DNA of 64,000 nt from Endobugula sp965225895 (GTDB lineage Bacteria > Pseudomonadota > Gammaproteobacteria > Pseudomonadales > Cellvibrionaceae), in contig CBDDBR010000011.1 in the NCBI GenBank assembly GCA_965225895.1, positions 1,364,001 to 1,428,000 on the forward strand. The letters run 5' to 3'. Below the pieces are notes generated by a model that did not search any database, was not told the DNA's origin, and saw nothing but the letters and a program-made list of their open reading frames with translations. A program made the translations under genes and the position numbers. Shown here in pieces: positions 28,334 through 36,147 of the stretch. Position 1 is the stretch's first letter; the number at the start of each line of letters is the position of its first letter.

Positions 28334-29395
28334 TCATGCAACCTGTAAACGTTCAGTTAACACGCCTATTTTTTTATTGATACCTAAAACCCACGAGGTT
28401 GAATCCTCTCGTTCTAACACCCGTTTTATGATAGCTCGTGTGCTAAAGCTAGCAGCAAATACAAGAGTAGATGTGGGAGGGCCTCCTATCCAGGCTACCT
28501 GGTTAAGTATCATTTCCACACTCATGCCAGAAGCGAACCCTGCTGCTGAAGAAGTGGTACTTTTTGTTGTATCGGCAAGAAGCATTTCCGATACCTTAGA
28601 ACCCTTGTAAACAAGGAATGAATTTGTAATAGCGTGCACTGCAGCGGCTGTAAGCGTAGAGCCGAGAAGCTCTCCAAAGAGGTTTTCCATTGCTCCTGGA
28701 CCCATATTATCAAAGCCTTCTCGAACAACTACCCCCGCTTCACTTGCTGTCGTATTAACTGAAATTATATTTATATCAATACCAAGCTCTTTAGCTTTAG
28801 ACTCGACAGCATCTGCAATATCTTTCGGCACCGCAAAATCAATGCTAGTGACAAGCTCCCCATTTTCACCAAGAATAGCACCTGCTTCAACTTTTTCATT
28901 TACCTCTATCATTTTTTGAATAACTTTATTAGGCTCACCGTACATTTTTACTTGAACGTATTGCATGCTGCCATCTGCCTGAGTAATGGCAACGTCCCAA
29001 CCTTCTTGACTACCACTATTCGCAAGAGTTGCCGACACCCCTTCTCTCGCACATGCGTCCATAAACATATCTTCTCCAACTTGCCCCTTAATTTTATTTA
29101 TCATTCCCAAAACAGAAGCGTCTCCATTTTCTAACTTCTCTAGTAAAATTTGATGTATTTTAGAGTAACTATCAGCCTTTTCACCCATAAGCGCTTCAAA
29201 CGCATGCTTTAATTCGGGGCTAACTTGATCTAGGCTTCCATCGCCAATCATTAAATCTATAGCCATGAGTCCAGACCCAACTTCCATTCCAAGGAAATCT
29301 TCGACCTGCTTTTCTTTTTCCCATCGATCAAAAATAATTTCTACAGACTGATGAGGCTCATTGCTAAAGCGATTACAAAACTCTTCGATATTCAT
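28334..29395 (-). CDS. PD-(D/E)XK nuclease-like protein with hydrophobic C-terminus
   Basis: A 353-aa protein I cannot assign to a named family. Residues 104-152 have the Mrr/restriction-endonuclease pattern: GQVGEDMFMDA (E108), GSQEGWDVAI (D134) and YVQVKMYG (Q148, K150). The first 100 residues are helical and acidic. From about 240 to 325 two hydrophobic Ala/Gly-rich stretches occur (STLTAAAVHAITNSFLV; then AWIGGPPTSTLVFAASFS), which could be membrane-inserting helices. It overlaps the upstream coiled-coil gene by 4 bp. A nuclease joined to a possible membrane segment suggests DNA attack at the membrane during phage entry, or an abortive effector; both are inference. Confidence 0.65.
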   Translation of the reverse strand: MNIEEFCNRFSNEPHQSVEIIFDRWEKEKQVEDFLGMEVGSGLMAIDLMIGDGSLDQVSPELKHAFEALMGEKADSYSKIHQILLEKLENGDASVLGMINKIKGQVGEDMFMDACAREGVSATLANSGSQEGWDVAITQADGSMQYVQVKMYGEPNKVIQKMIEVNEKVEAGAILGENGELVTSIDFAVPKDIADAVESKAKELGIDINIISVNTTASEAGVVVREGFDNMGPGAMENLFGELLGSTLTAAAVHAITNSFLVYKGSKVSEMLLADTTKSTTSSAAGFASGMSVEMILNQVAWIGGPPTSTLVFAASFSTRAIIKRVLEREDSTSWVLGINKKIGVLTERLQVA

Positions 29396-29796
29396 TTTCC
29401 GTCAAGACTTTCTTCAATATTTCTAATTCTTTCCAATGCTTCGAAAAGTTTATTTGCAAGTATATCGTTGTACTGGTCTTGCTTGGCCATATAGTCTTGA
29501 ATGGCTTGAAACATTGCTTGCCCGCTTACGATATCAAATTGATCTGAAACCGTGTCTGAAATAGCTTTTGCCTGATCATTTAAACCACTTTCATCATAGT
29601 GCTTTTTAGCCGTAGTAGTGAGGGTATCTAACTGTCTTTTTGCCCCGCTTTCTAAGTACAGCTTACCCGTCGAATTCGCTAATTCTTCTACAGAGTCTGA
29701 AGCTTTACTAGCGAAAGGCTGGACCGATTCAGATGCTGTTTCAGTGGCTTTTTTCGCTGCATTTTTTGCTTTATCAAAAAAATTACTTTCGGTCAT
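29392..29796 (-). CDS. Small coiled-coil/LEA-like protein, hypothetical
   Basis: A 134-aa, highly helical protein rich in Ala, Lys, Ser and Asp. It has repeated amphipathic segments at the start (NFFDKAKNAAKKATETASES) and a C-terminal leucine-bearing coiled coil ending in EALERIRNIEESLDGK. There are no catalytic motifs. The start at the ATG at 29796 has GAGAAAGAG upstream; a GTG five codons earlier is weaker. It shares an ATGA overlap with the nuclease gene, so it is probably its partner, chaperone or inhibitor. Confidence 0.6.
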   Translation of the reverse strand: MTESNFFDKAKNAAKKATETASESVQPFASKASDSVEELANSTGKLYLESGAKRQLDTLTTTAKKHYDESGLNDQAKAISDTVSDQFDIVSGQAMFQAIQDYMAKQDQYNDILANKLFEALERIRNIEESLDGK

Positions 29797-29963
29797 ATAT
29801 CTCTTTCTCACAGATGGTTAAATATTTTTGAATACTTCCTATTTTATCTTCGCTTAAATATCCATGCTATATACTACTCTGGATAAACTGCCGCCCACCG
29901 TTTGCTTATGTAATCCGCTGATTGTAGCAGTTGGTTTTTGCAAAACGTGCACTGTCTATTTAC

Positions 29964-30941
29964 TCAGTAGTTACTATAAAGGCTCAAAGCCCCACGTAAT
30001 TTGTCCTTAATCGCTTTTCGTAGCTTGGCTGGCGCTATCACTTCCACATTGTTACCGAACTTCAAAATATCCATCATTAGCTCATTCGGGTTGTTGTAGG
30101 GTATTTTTAACAGGTATTCCCGCCCTTCAATTTTCCACTCACTTTCTTGCTTCGGGTGCCACTGCTGTTGCGCTACATCTCGTGCAGTTTCATCGTAGAA
30201 GAGTAATTCAGCTACTTGGCTGGCCTTGCCCGAAAAGATGCCGTAGGATTGGGTATAGTATTCAATCAGCTCGTTTTGGCTTATATGTTTGGCTTTATCT
30301 TTGGTGCTATTGATATGATCAATACGCGCCAGAACGAAGGTGCGCAGCTCATTACGTAAGTGACACCAAGCATCTAAATGCCAGTTTTCCCGATAGTAGA
30401 TAAGTGTTTGGGGGCTGATAGTGCGATGAGTCACACGGTTTTTATAATCGCGATAGTGTATGTGCAGCTGCATGTTGTTCAGCAAGGCCGCTGACACTAG
30501 TGAGAATACAGAGTGATTTATTTGGCGCTTAGCCATAGGAAGGTATTTGATTTTCTTAACGAAGCTCTGCACATTGACATTTCGTGCTTGCAGCAGTTTG
30601 TCAATACTACGCGACACAAAGCTAAATTCAGCTCCGACGATGTTGTCGTCTAGCGACTCAAGAATCGCCAATAACGCACTTAATGCCTGCAGCTCTTCAG
30701 CGGTCAACCACAAGCCGGGGAGTTCGTACTTTTCATCATCAGCTACCTGCTGATAGTGCCAACCCCTTAGGGCTTCATTGTATTCAATAGGCGCTTGCCA
30801 AATATCACGCAGATTGTAAATACAGCGTCTGGCCGTAGCTTCGCTACATTCTAATTTTTCCGCCACGACTCTAAGTGATACTGGTCGCTTACGGCTATTG
30901 AGTAAGCGATGCAATTGTTGAAAACGATCAAACTTATCCAT
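29964..30941 (-). CDS. WYL-domain transcriptional regulator
   Basis: A 325-aa regulator. An N-terminal winged helix (RPVSLRVVAEKLECSEATARRCIYNL) is followed by the WYL ligand-sensing domain (HIHYRDYKNRVTHRTISPQT, then IYYRENWHLDAWCHLRNELR) and a C-terminal WCX-like dimerisation region. WYL repressors such as BrxR and CapW commonly control anti-phage islands and respond to nucleic-acid-type ligands. It is the first gene of the co-directional run, and 167 bp separate it from the coiled-coil gene, enough for a regulated promoter. Confidence 0.9.
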   Translation of the reverse strand: MDKFDRFQQLHRLLNSRKRPVSLRVVAEKLECSEATARRCIYNLRDIWQAPIEYNEALRGWHYQQVADDEKYELPGLWLTAEELQALSALLAILESLDDNIVGAEFSFVSRSIDKLLQARNVNVQSFVKKIKYLPMAKRQINHSVFSLVSAALLNNMQLHIHYRDYKNRVTHRTISPQTLIYYRENWHLDAWCHLRNELRTFVLARIDHINSTKDKAKHISQNELIEYYTQSYGIFSGKASQVAELLFYDETARDVAQQQWHPKQESEWKIEGREYLLKIPYNNPNELMMDILKFGNNVEVIAPAKLRKAIKDKLRGALSLYSNY

Positions 30942-31117
30942 GTATCAACTACCAAATGATGGAGTCAGATACACTATAAGAGATAGATTAAAGCTGCAAT
31001 CGTTTATTCGAGTATGCGCTAAGGGAATTTACTCTAAAATAAAATCACCGTTAGCCTTTTGTCACCTTATATAACATTTTAATTGAATCTAATACTACTT
31101 ACTTTTATCACGCCCCC

Positions 31118-31306
31118 CTATGACTTACAGTCCCTCGCTTCAATTTTTTCCTGAATCCACTCCTGCACTTCACTCTCTACCCAAGCCACTGCTTTCACAC
31201 CTAAAGAAACAGGCTTGGGGAAACTTCCGTCAGCAATGTATTTATAAATAGTTGATCGAGCTAATCCCGTTGTATTTTTTACATCTATCAATTTAATTAA
31301 TTTCAT
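31118..31306 (-). CDS. AlpA-family regulator/excisionase
   Basis: A 62-aa HTH protein: LIDVKNTTGLARSTIYKYIADGSFPKPVSLG is the AlpA signature, followed by AVAWVESEVQEWIQEKI. The ATG at 31306 has a good ribosome site (ACGAGGTCGTC); the frame extends upstream to 31396 but without support. AlpA proteins activate the integrase gene or act as excisionase for P4-like and CP4-57-like islands, so this is the likely excision partner of the integrase at 6616, although it lies 23 kb away. Confidence 0.88.
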   Translation of the reverse strand: MKLIKLIDVKNTTGLARSTIYKYIADGSFPKPVSLGVKAVAWVESEVQEWIQEKIEARDCKS

Positions 31307-31420
31307 GACGACCTCGTTGTTATCGTTCATAAAATCAATCGACGTTGTTAAAAAAAATGACTGGGCAATCTCTCCGTCATCAAAGCGAATCAACAATATT
31401 TAAAACCTATATCACCTTAT

Positions 31421-31438
31421 TGATAAGAAGGCTTATCA
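31421..31438. promoter_or_regulatory. Inverted repeat TGATAAG-AAGG-CTTATCA between alpA and a divergent gene
   Basis: A perfect 7-bp inverted repeat with a 4-bp spacer, 32 bp before the start of the zinc-ribbon/glycine-zipper gene and 115 bp from the alpA start. Its size and position suit a dimeric repressor operator; which protein binds is unknown. Confidence 0.4.
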
Positions 31439-31469
31439 CTCGTTTTCATCATCAATTAAGGTAATTATC

Positions 31470-31877
31470 ATGATATTACAATGTCCTAAATGTAAATCTG
31501 TACACATTAACGTTAGAAATCACGCACGCAAAGTGGGAGGTACTATTGGCGCTATTGCTGGCACTTTTGGCGGACTGTCTGCCATAGGGTATGGCGCACG
31601 AACAGGAGCGACCGCAGGGTTATTATTCGGCCCTTTTGGTTCAACTATTGGTGGTATCTCGGGAGCGATATTAGCGGGACTTACGGGCGGTGCTGCTGGC
31701 GGCAGCGCAGGACTGGCGTTAGGGGAACTCATCGACAGAAAAATTCTTAACAATCTACAGTGCATGTCCTGTAATCATAGCTTTAGTACTGACAGCCATG
31801 GCATACCTCAAGAGTATGAGCATCATTCAGATATGGATGACGATGAAGAAAACTATCTTATAGAGCATGATCACTAG
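31470..31877 (+). CDS. Zinc-ribbon protein interrupted by a glycine-zipper segment
   Basis: A 135-aa protein. CPKC at residues 5-8 and CMSC at 98-101 would make one four-cysteine zinc ribbon. Between them lie about 60 residues of Gly/Ala-rich glycine zipper (GGTIGAIAGTFGGLSAIGYG to GGAAGGSAGLALG), a pattern that inserts in or packs against membranes. The tail is acidic and His-rich (MDDDEENYLIEHDH). I know of no assigned function. It is the first of a plus-strand run with radC and the small recombinase. Confidence 0.65.
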   Translation: MILQCPKCKSVHINVRNHARKVGGTIGAIAGTFGGLSAIGYGARTGATAGLLFGPFGSTIGGISGAILAGLTGGAAGGSAGLALGELIDRKILNNLQCMSCNHSFSTDSHGIPQEYEHHSDMDDDEENYLIEHDH

Positions 31878-31969
31878 TTCACCCCCCTGACCATTCAAAC
31901 ATTCTCATACACCCACTCTCTCACCATGAATGCCATGGTGAGAGAGTACTATCGCAAAAAGGTAAACAC

Positions 31970-32479
31970 ATGAATCAAAAAATAGATAAAAACAAGAAAC
32001 CAACTCAAGCACATGATGATAATACTAAACAACCAAAAGGTATTTCTGAACCTCAAATTTTGATGTGGGCAGAATCTATTCTTGAAGAGCGTTTTAGACG
32101 GAGTAATTATATTACTTCCCCCACCCATACTCGCGATTATTTACACGTCACGTTAACGGATAAAGAAAGAGAAGTGTTTGGAATAATTTTCTTAGATAGC
32201 CAACACGGTATTATCGACTTCGAAATTCTATTTCATGGGACGATTGATTCAGCCTCCGTCTATCCCCGCGAAGTCGTTAAGGCCGCACTCAAGCACAATG
32301 CAGCCGCTGTTATTCTAGCGCACAACCATCCTAGCGGATCACCTGAACCTAGCAATGCCGATAAACGCATTACTAACCATATTGTTACTGCGTTAAAAAC
32401 CGTGGATATTAGAGTGCTTGATCATTTAATTATCGGCGGTGCTCAATCAATCAGTTTTGCTGAGCGAGGCTTGCTATAG
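31970..32479 (+). CDS. RadC-family JAMM-domain protein
   Basis: A 169-aa protein with the MPN/JAMM metal motif HNHPSGSPEPSNAD near residues 117-130 and the preceding SVYPREVVKAALKHNAAAVI. It lacks most of the N-terminal HhH region of chromosomal RadC. Short RadC copies are a regular cargo of integrative islands; the enzymatic role is not established. It lies 92 bp after the zinc-ribbon gene. Confidence 0.93.
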   Translation: MNQKIDKNKKPTQAHDDNTKQPKGISEPQILMWAESILEERFRRSNYITSPTHTRDYLHVTLTDKEREVFGIIFLDSQHGIIDFEILFHGTIDSASVYPREVVKAALKHNAAAVILAHNHPSGSPEPSNADKRITNHIVTALKTVDIRVLDHLIIGGAQSISFAERGLL

Positions 32480-32623
32480 CTTACTGCATTGCCTCACTAA
32501 AACCTCAACTTCCCATATTACCCTTTTGGGAACTTGCAAACCCTTATATGACGGGGCTTTGCGGTACTCACCCTCTCTGAAGTTCTCAAAAACACCATAT
32601 TAATCCAAAAAAGGAACCTCGTT

Positions 32624-33184
32624 ATGATTGAAGTTCAAGCAATCAAAGATGCTGATACGATTAAGCTAATCAGCCATTTACTCAATATTCGTTTTAGTCA
32701 ACAAATGTCTGATATCTGGAATATCGGTATTAACCTCGCTCTACGCATCTCTGACCTGTTATCAATTAAATTCACTGATATTGAAGATGGCCGCATACTG
32801 ATCAAAGAAACAAAAACAGGCAAGGTGGCGAGTATTGCCCTAAACACTAAATCACAACAAATCATTAATGATATTAGTGAAAGACACCCTAACCATACTT
32901 ACCTATTTCAGTCCTACAGAAACCAACAATCTATCAGCCGACTAGCCCACCCCCTATCGAGACGAGCGGTTAGCAATGCTTTCTCCTCTGTAGGCCAAGA
33001 GCTGAATATACAACTAGGCACACACTCCATGCGTAAAACCAGAGGCTATCACCTGTATCAGGCAACCAAGGATATCGCTCGCGTGATGAAGATGCTAAGA
33101 CACAGCTCTGAAGGTGTTACGCTTCGCTATATAGGGATTACACAGCAAGAAGTGGATGATGATTATAGGGAGTTGGTTTTGTAG
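32624..33184 (+). CDS. Small catalytic-domain-only tyrosine recombinase
   Basis: A 186-aa protein comprising only the recombinase catalytic domain. It shows the arginine in LALRISDLLSIKF (residue about 46), the beta-hairpin lysine in KETKTGKVASI, HSMRKTRGYH (HxxR), LRHSSEGVTLRY and the tyrosine in RYIGIT. The arm- and core-binding domains are missing. It may be a second recombinase of the island, an accessory inversion/resolution enzyme, or a remnant. All catalytic residues look intact, and AAGGAACCTCGTT stands before the ATG. Confidence 0.85.
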   Translation: MIEVQAIKDADTIKLISHLLNIRFSQQMSDIWNIGINLALRISDLLSIKFTDIEDGRILIKETKTGKVASIALNTKSQQIINDISERHPNHTYLFQSYRNQQSISRLAHPLSRRAVSNAFSSVGQELNIQLGTHSMRKTRGYHLYQATKDIARVMKMLRHSSEGVTLRYIGITQQEVDDDYRELVL

Positions 33185-33193
33185 GTTAGCCTA

Positions 33194-33820
33194 TCAATAT
33201 TGACTGCACCCAAAAGAACGAGAATGGCTGCTATATACCTTTGTTGCCTGTTTTGCTAAATAACTCGCGCGATACATCACCTTGCTGATCATACAGTCTA
33301 AGTCATCCTCTGATGCATTAATATTGATATGATCATAAGGATTTTTAGGAAAGTGAACCAATGTTCTATTCGTATCATAATCAACATCTAATGCGCTACA
33401 CCATGCTGCCTGTATTCTGGTTGCTAGGTTTTTATTATCCGAATCATAGTCTCCTAGAAATGCATAATTTTGTTTATTTAGAAAAATCATTACATGATAG
33501 TGAGGCTTACCTTCTTGATTATACTCTCTGACCCACGCATACCTAAAGCGATGAGAATATACCTGCTTACCCTCCTTCCTCCTGTTTTCAAGATCACTCC
33601 ATAGCCTTTCTTTGATTTTATCTATAAACCTAGAAATAACTTCAGGCTCTGTCTTAGCAAAGTTTTCTGGCATATCTGGGTCTACAGAGATAAGCAACCT
33701 TAGATCAAACCTAAAAACTGTCACTGCTGAATGTTGATATAACGCTTTATCTAACACATCCCTGATTCTTGATAAGTAATAGTTGTTTATTTCACCGTGT
33801 GATTTTATAAATGAATTCAT
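33194..33820 (-). CDS. Inovirus Gp2/YagK-YfjJ-like protein
   Basis: A 208-aa protein with the YagK/YfjJ-type domain. Key segments are YAWVREYNQEGKPHYHVMIF (an HUH-like HYH motif, residues 125-127), an aromatic AAWCSALD stretch and the end MISKVMYRASYLAKQATK. Relatives occur in inoviruses and in satellite-like genomic islands and are thought to be replication-associated, but a nicking activity is not proven. It converges with the small recombinase gene. Its ribosome site is inside a strong hairpin. Confidence 0.85.
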   Translation of the reverse strand: MNSFIKSHGEINNYYLSRIRDVLDKALYQHSAVTVFRFDLRLLISVDPDMPENFAKTEPEVISRFIDKIKERLWSDLENRRKEGKQVYSHRFRYAWVREYNQEGKPHYHVMIFLNKQNYAFLGDYDSDNKNLATRIQAAWCSALDVDYDTNRTLVHFPKNPYDHININASEDDLDCMISKVMYRASYLAKQATKVYSSHSRSFGCSQY

Positions 33821-33826
33821 TCTTGT

Positions 33827-33852
33827 CTCCTATGAGTTAATGCTCATAGGAG
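33827..33852 (-). promoter_or_regulatory. Hairpin that hides the ribosome site of the Gp2-like gene
   Basis: In the mRNA sense, CTCCTATGAG pairs perfectly with CTCATAGGAG across CATTAA. The AGGAG at the 3' side of the stem is the only ribosome site, 6 nt before the ATG at 33820. Translation should need the hairpin to open. Confidence 0.6.
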
Positions 33853-33982
33853 AAGTAGGCATTGTATTTTTTTATTAGCTAGTTTTGAATGAAGAGCCTA
33901 TATACACAGTAATATCTATATGTATATATTACTAAACCTGTATGAATTGCTTGGTTTGTATTACCTTAAAGCCTTTAAGTAT

Positions 33983-35179
33983 TTAGCTTTGAGGCTTTAT
34001 TTTAGTAGAAACTCGTCGTGGAGTTAGTTGTTTTTTTGCTTTTGTCGTATAGAGAATAATTGATGACCTATCTAGTATCTCCATGTAAATAATATTTACT
34101 CCTTTAGGGGAAGTGAACTGTATCCAATCCTTATTTTTAATGATTACTTGGGCAAAGCTTAATGAAGCTTTAAAAGTTGCTCTAGCCAAAATTACATAGT
34201 CTTTTTTGGTAAGAGTATTTGCTTTCAAGTTTTTAGCATAAAGTTCTTCCAGTATTTTTTTCTGTAAGCATTTATAGAATCGGCTTTTATTTGATATTAA
34301 AGTATTAAGCTTGATTCTTACTATTGATAAAGCATATTCATTCACTTTAAGCGTTAGCATTTCTATTAAGCATGTATCAATGTCTTTGTGAATGATGTTG
34401 AAAATATGGGATAAGCTTCTTCTAGGTTTAATATTAGGTTTACTGTGATCCTTTTTTTGTAGAAATGCAAAGCTTGAGCCCAAAGTTATAAAGGGTATAT
34501 TTCCGCATTCCAAGACAATTTTATTTATATTTTCTTTTTTCGTGATTGCTTGAATATCTATTAGGTACACACTTTTCACCATTACAAATAGTGGGTGGTT
34601 ATTAAACCCTGGTAAGTATTTAAATAAGTACTTTGTTTTAGATAGTAAGCGTATCTGAGACTTAAGACGTTCTTTGCTCATTCCTGTTAATTTCTTCAGG
34701 TCGGCTTTTCCTAAATCTTTTACAACTCCTCGTTTATCTGCGTGTAACAATAAAGCAGCTAATAACACTTTAGTCGGTGCCTTTAGTATATTTTTATTAC
34801 TTCCTTTTTTCTTAGAGGAATTCTTGCTTAAAATTTTTTCTATGAGATATTCATGCTGGTTTACATTATCGGACTTTTCCCATTTTTCTAAGTAGCCATT
34901 CAGTTTATCGCCATATTTATAAGTAAAGCTTGGCCTTCCTCCATTTTTATTTTTAAGCGTTGCTTTTTCTTGGGTCAAAAAATTTTTATCAACCAGCATA
35001 TCAATGCACTTCTTCACCATTCGAGTATTCATACCTAGAATTTTAGAAAGCTCTTGTGCTTTGAGGTTTATACCAGATTTAGCTCCAAACTTTTTCAAAA
35101 AGATTGCCAGAAAGTACTTGGCTTCAGCAGGTAAATCTAGCTCTAATAAGCGAGAATAGTGTAATTTTAATTTGTTCAT
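33983..35179 (-). CDS. HTH protein of the island core, possibly replication-related
   Basis: A 398-aa basic protein without a family I recognise. Two winged-helix-like regions are visible: GINLKAQELSKILGMNTRMVKKCIDMLVDKNFL (about 37-70) and DLKKLTGMSKERLKSQIRLLSKTKYLF (about 165-190). The C-terminal half is Lys/Ile-rich. Two HTH units together with a large inverted repeat immediately upstream recall replication initiators or partition/regulatory proteins of small elements. Coding is markedly AT-rich compared with the chromosome. Confidence 0.6.
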   Translation of the reverse strand: MNKLKLHYSRLLELDLPAEAKYFLAIFLKKFGAKSGINLKAQELSKILGMNTRMVKKCIDMLVDKNFLTQEKATLKNKNGGRPSFTYKYGDKLNGYLEKWEKSDNVNQHEYLIEKILSKNSSKKKGSNKNILKAPTKVLLAALLLHADKRGVVKDLGKADLKKLTGMSKERLKSQIRLLSKTKYLFKYLPGFNNHPLFVMVKSVYLIDIQAITKKENINKIVLECGNIPFITLGSSFAFLQKKDHSKPNIKPRRSLSHIFNIIHKDIDTCLIEMLTLKVNEYALSIVRIKLNTLISNKSRFYKCLQKKILEELYAKNLKANTLTKKDYVILARATFKASLSFAQVIIKNKDWIQFTSPKGVNIIYMEILDRSSIILYTTKAKKQLTPRRVSTKIKPQS

Positions 35180-35184
35180 TTTTT

Positions 35185-35230
35185 AATCTAATTATAGGGT
35201 TTAAACTAGTATAAACCCTATAATTAGATT
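35185..35230. promoter_or_regulatory. Perfect 19-bp inverted repeat in a divergent promoter (operator or origin candidate)
   Basis: AATCTAATTATAGGGTTTA at 35185-35203 is matched exactly by its complement at 35212-35230, with an 8-bp spacer. It begins 6 bp upstream of the HTH gene start and is almost pure A/T except for GGG/CCC blocks. It could be the binding site of the HTH protein for autoregulation or replication initiation. Confidence 0.65.
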
Positions 35231-35248
35231 GTGCTAGAGTTTAATATT

Positions 35249-35262
35249 TGTTACATGTAACA
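35249..35262. promoter_or_regulatory. 14-bp perfect palindrome TGTTACATGTAACA
   Basis: It lies 19 bp beyond the large inverted repeat and 44 bp before the start of the plus-strand gene. A self-complementary 14-mer of this form is typical of operators bound by small dimeric regulators. Confidence 0.45.
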
Positions 35263-35305
35263 TTGCCTCTATTAAACAATTTATCGTTAAATAGGCGGCT
35301 AAATT

Positions 35306-35929
35306 TTGAACGAAATTAATGGCGATAAGCTAACTAAATGGATTGATACAACTGACTTTGATATGTGCAAATGGGCGTATCGCTACTTAAGCGATATTGG
35401 TTTTTTGCCTGTTATTGATATCCATGCTGGCGCGAATAGGAGGTCTATAAGGGGGGAGGTAAAGGTATTTAAAAATATTCAGGGTGAGCTATCCAGCAAT
35501 AGAGAGTTTATGCGGAGGATGTATAATTCTTGGAGGCAAGAAAAACACAGATTAAAGAATAAAAAGAGCTACAAAAAACAATATAGTTTTGTTCTATATG
35601 AATCCACTAATGATGAGCTTAATGAAATCGCGAAAGAAGCTGGGAAATCGCGTGTTGAAGCTTTAGAGCTTATGATTGCAGCGTATTACGATGTGGTTGA
35701 AACTAAGTTGGCTGATGTTGAGCGGGAAAAATTCTGGAGTAAATTTACAGGGAAAGTTTTAGAGGCTGATGAGCTTAAAGATGAGCTGCTAGAACTTGAT
35801 GATGAAATGAAAGTGCTCAAGGAAGAGAATGATAGCTTAGCTAAGGAGCTTCAAAGCTTAAAGTCATGCCTAAATACTATGCAGCTTGAAAATCAGGCAA
35901 AGAAAAAAGCAAGCAAGAAAATAGATTAA
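35306..35929 (+). CDS. Coiled-coil protein with possible KfrA/RHH-like features, hypothetical
   Basis: A 207-aa protein. The centre (SFVLYESTNDELNEIAKEAGKSRVEALELMI) resembles a short strand plus two helices as in ribbon-helix-helix proteins. Residues 150-205 are a long coiled coil (ELDDEMKVLKEENDSLAKEL). The first codon is TTG at 35306, and no other good start exists near it; the true start is uncertain. It is divergent from the HTH gene and shares its promoter repeats, so a DNA-binding partner is plausible. No family assigned. Confidence 0.55.
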   Translation: MNEINGDKLTKWIDTTDFDMCKWAYRYLSDIGFLPVIDIHAGANRRSIRGEVKVFKNIQGELSSNREFMRRMYNSWRQEKHRLKNKKSYKKQYSFVLYESTNDELNEIAKEAGKSRVEALELMIAAYYDVVETKLADVEREKFWSKFTGKVLEADELKDELLELDDEMKVLKEENDSLAKELQSLKSCLNTMQLENQAKKKASKKID

Positions 35930-35968
35930 TTTGTCACTCTGGTTGCTAGTAGATAATGTTTTGACCTA

Positions 35969-35996
35969 TTGACATTGATTTATTTGAGATTATTAT
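35969..35996 (+). promoter_or_regulatory. Sigma70-type promoter candidate
   Basis: TTGACA (35969-35974) and TATTAT (35991-35996) are 16 bp apart, matching consensus in 11 of 12 positions. It precedes the 192-aa gene with a leader of about 145 nt. Confidence 0.45.
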
Positions 35997-36147
35997 AAGC
36001 ACAATGCTTTTGTAGAAGCTAGCTAGCCCACACTAGGTAAAGTCTGTAACAGATACTACGCTATCCAATTATTCTCTAAATTTGTTAATGTGCAGTGCAC
36101 TTGTGGGCGGTGTATAACTGAGCATTACAAACTTAGAGGACTTCTCA

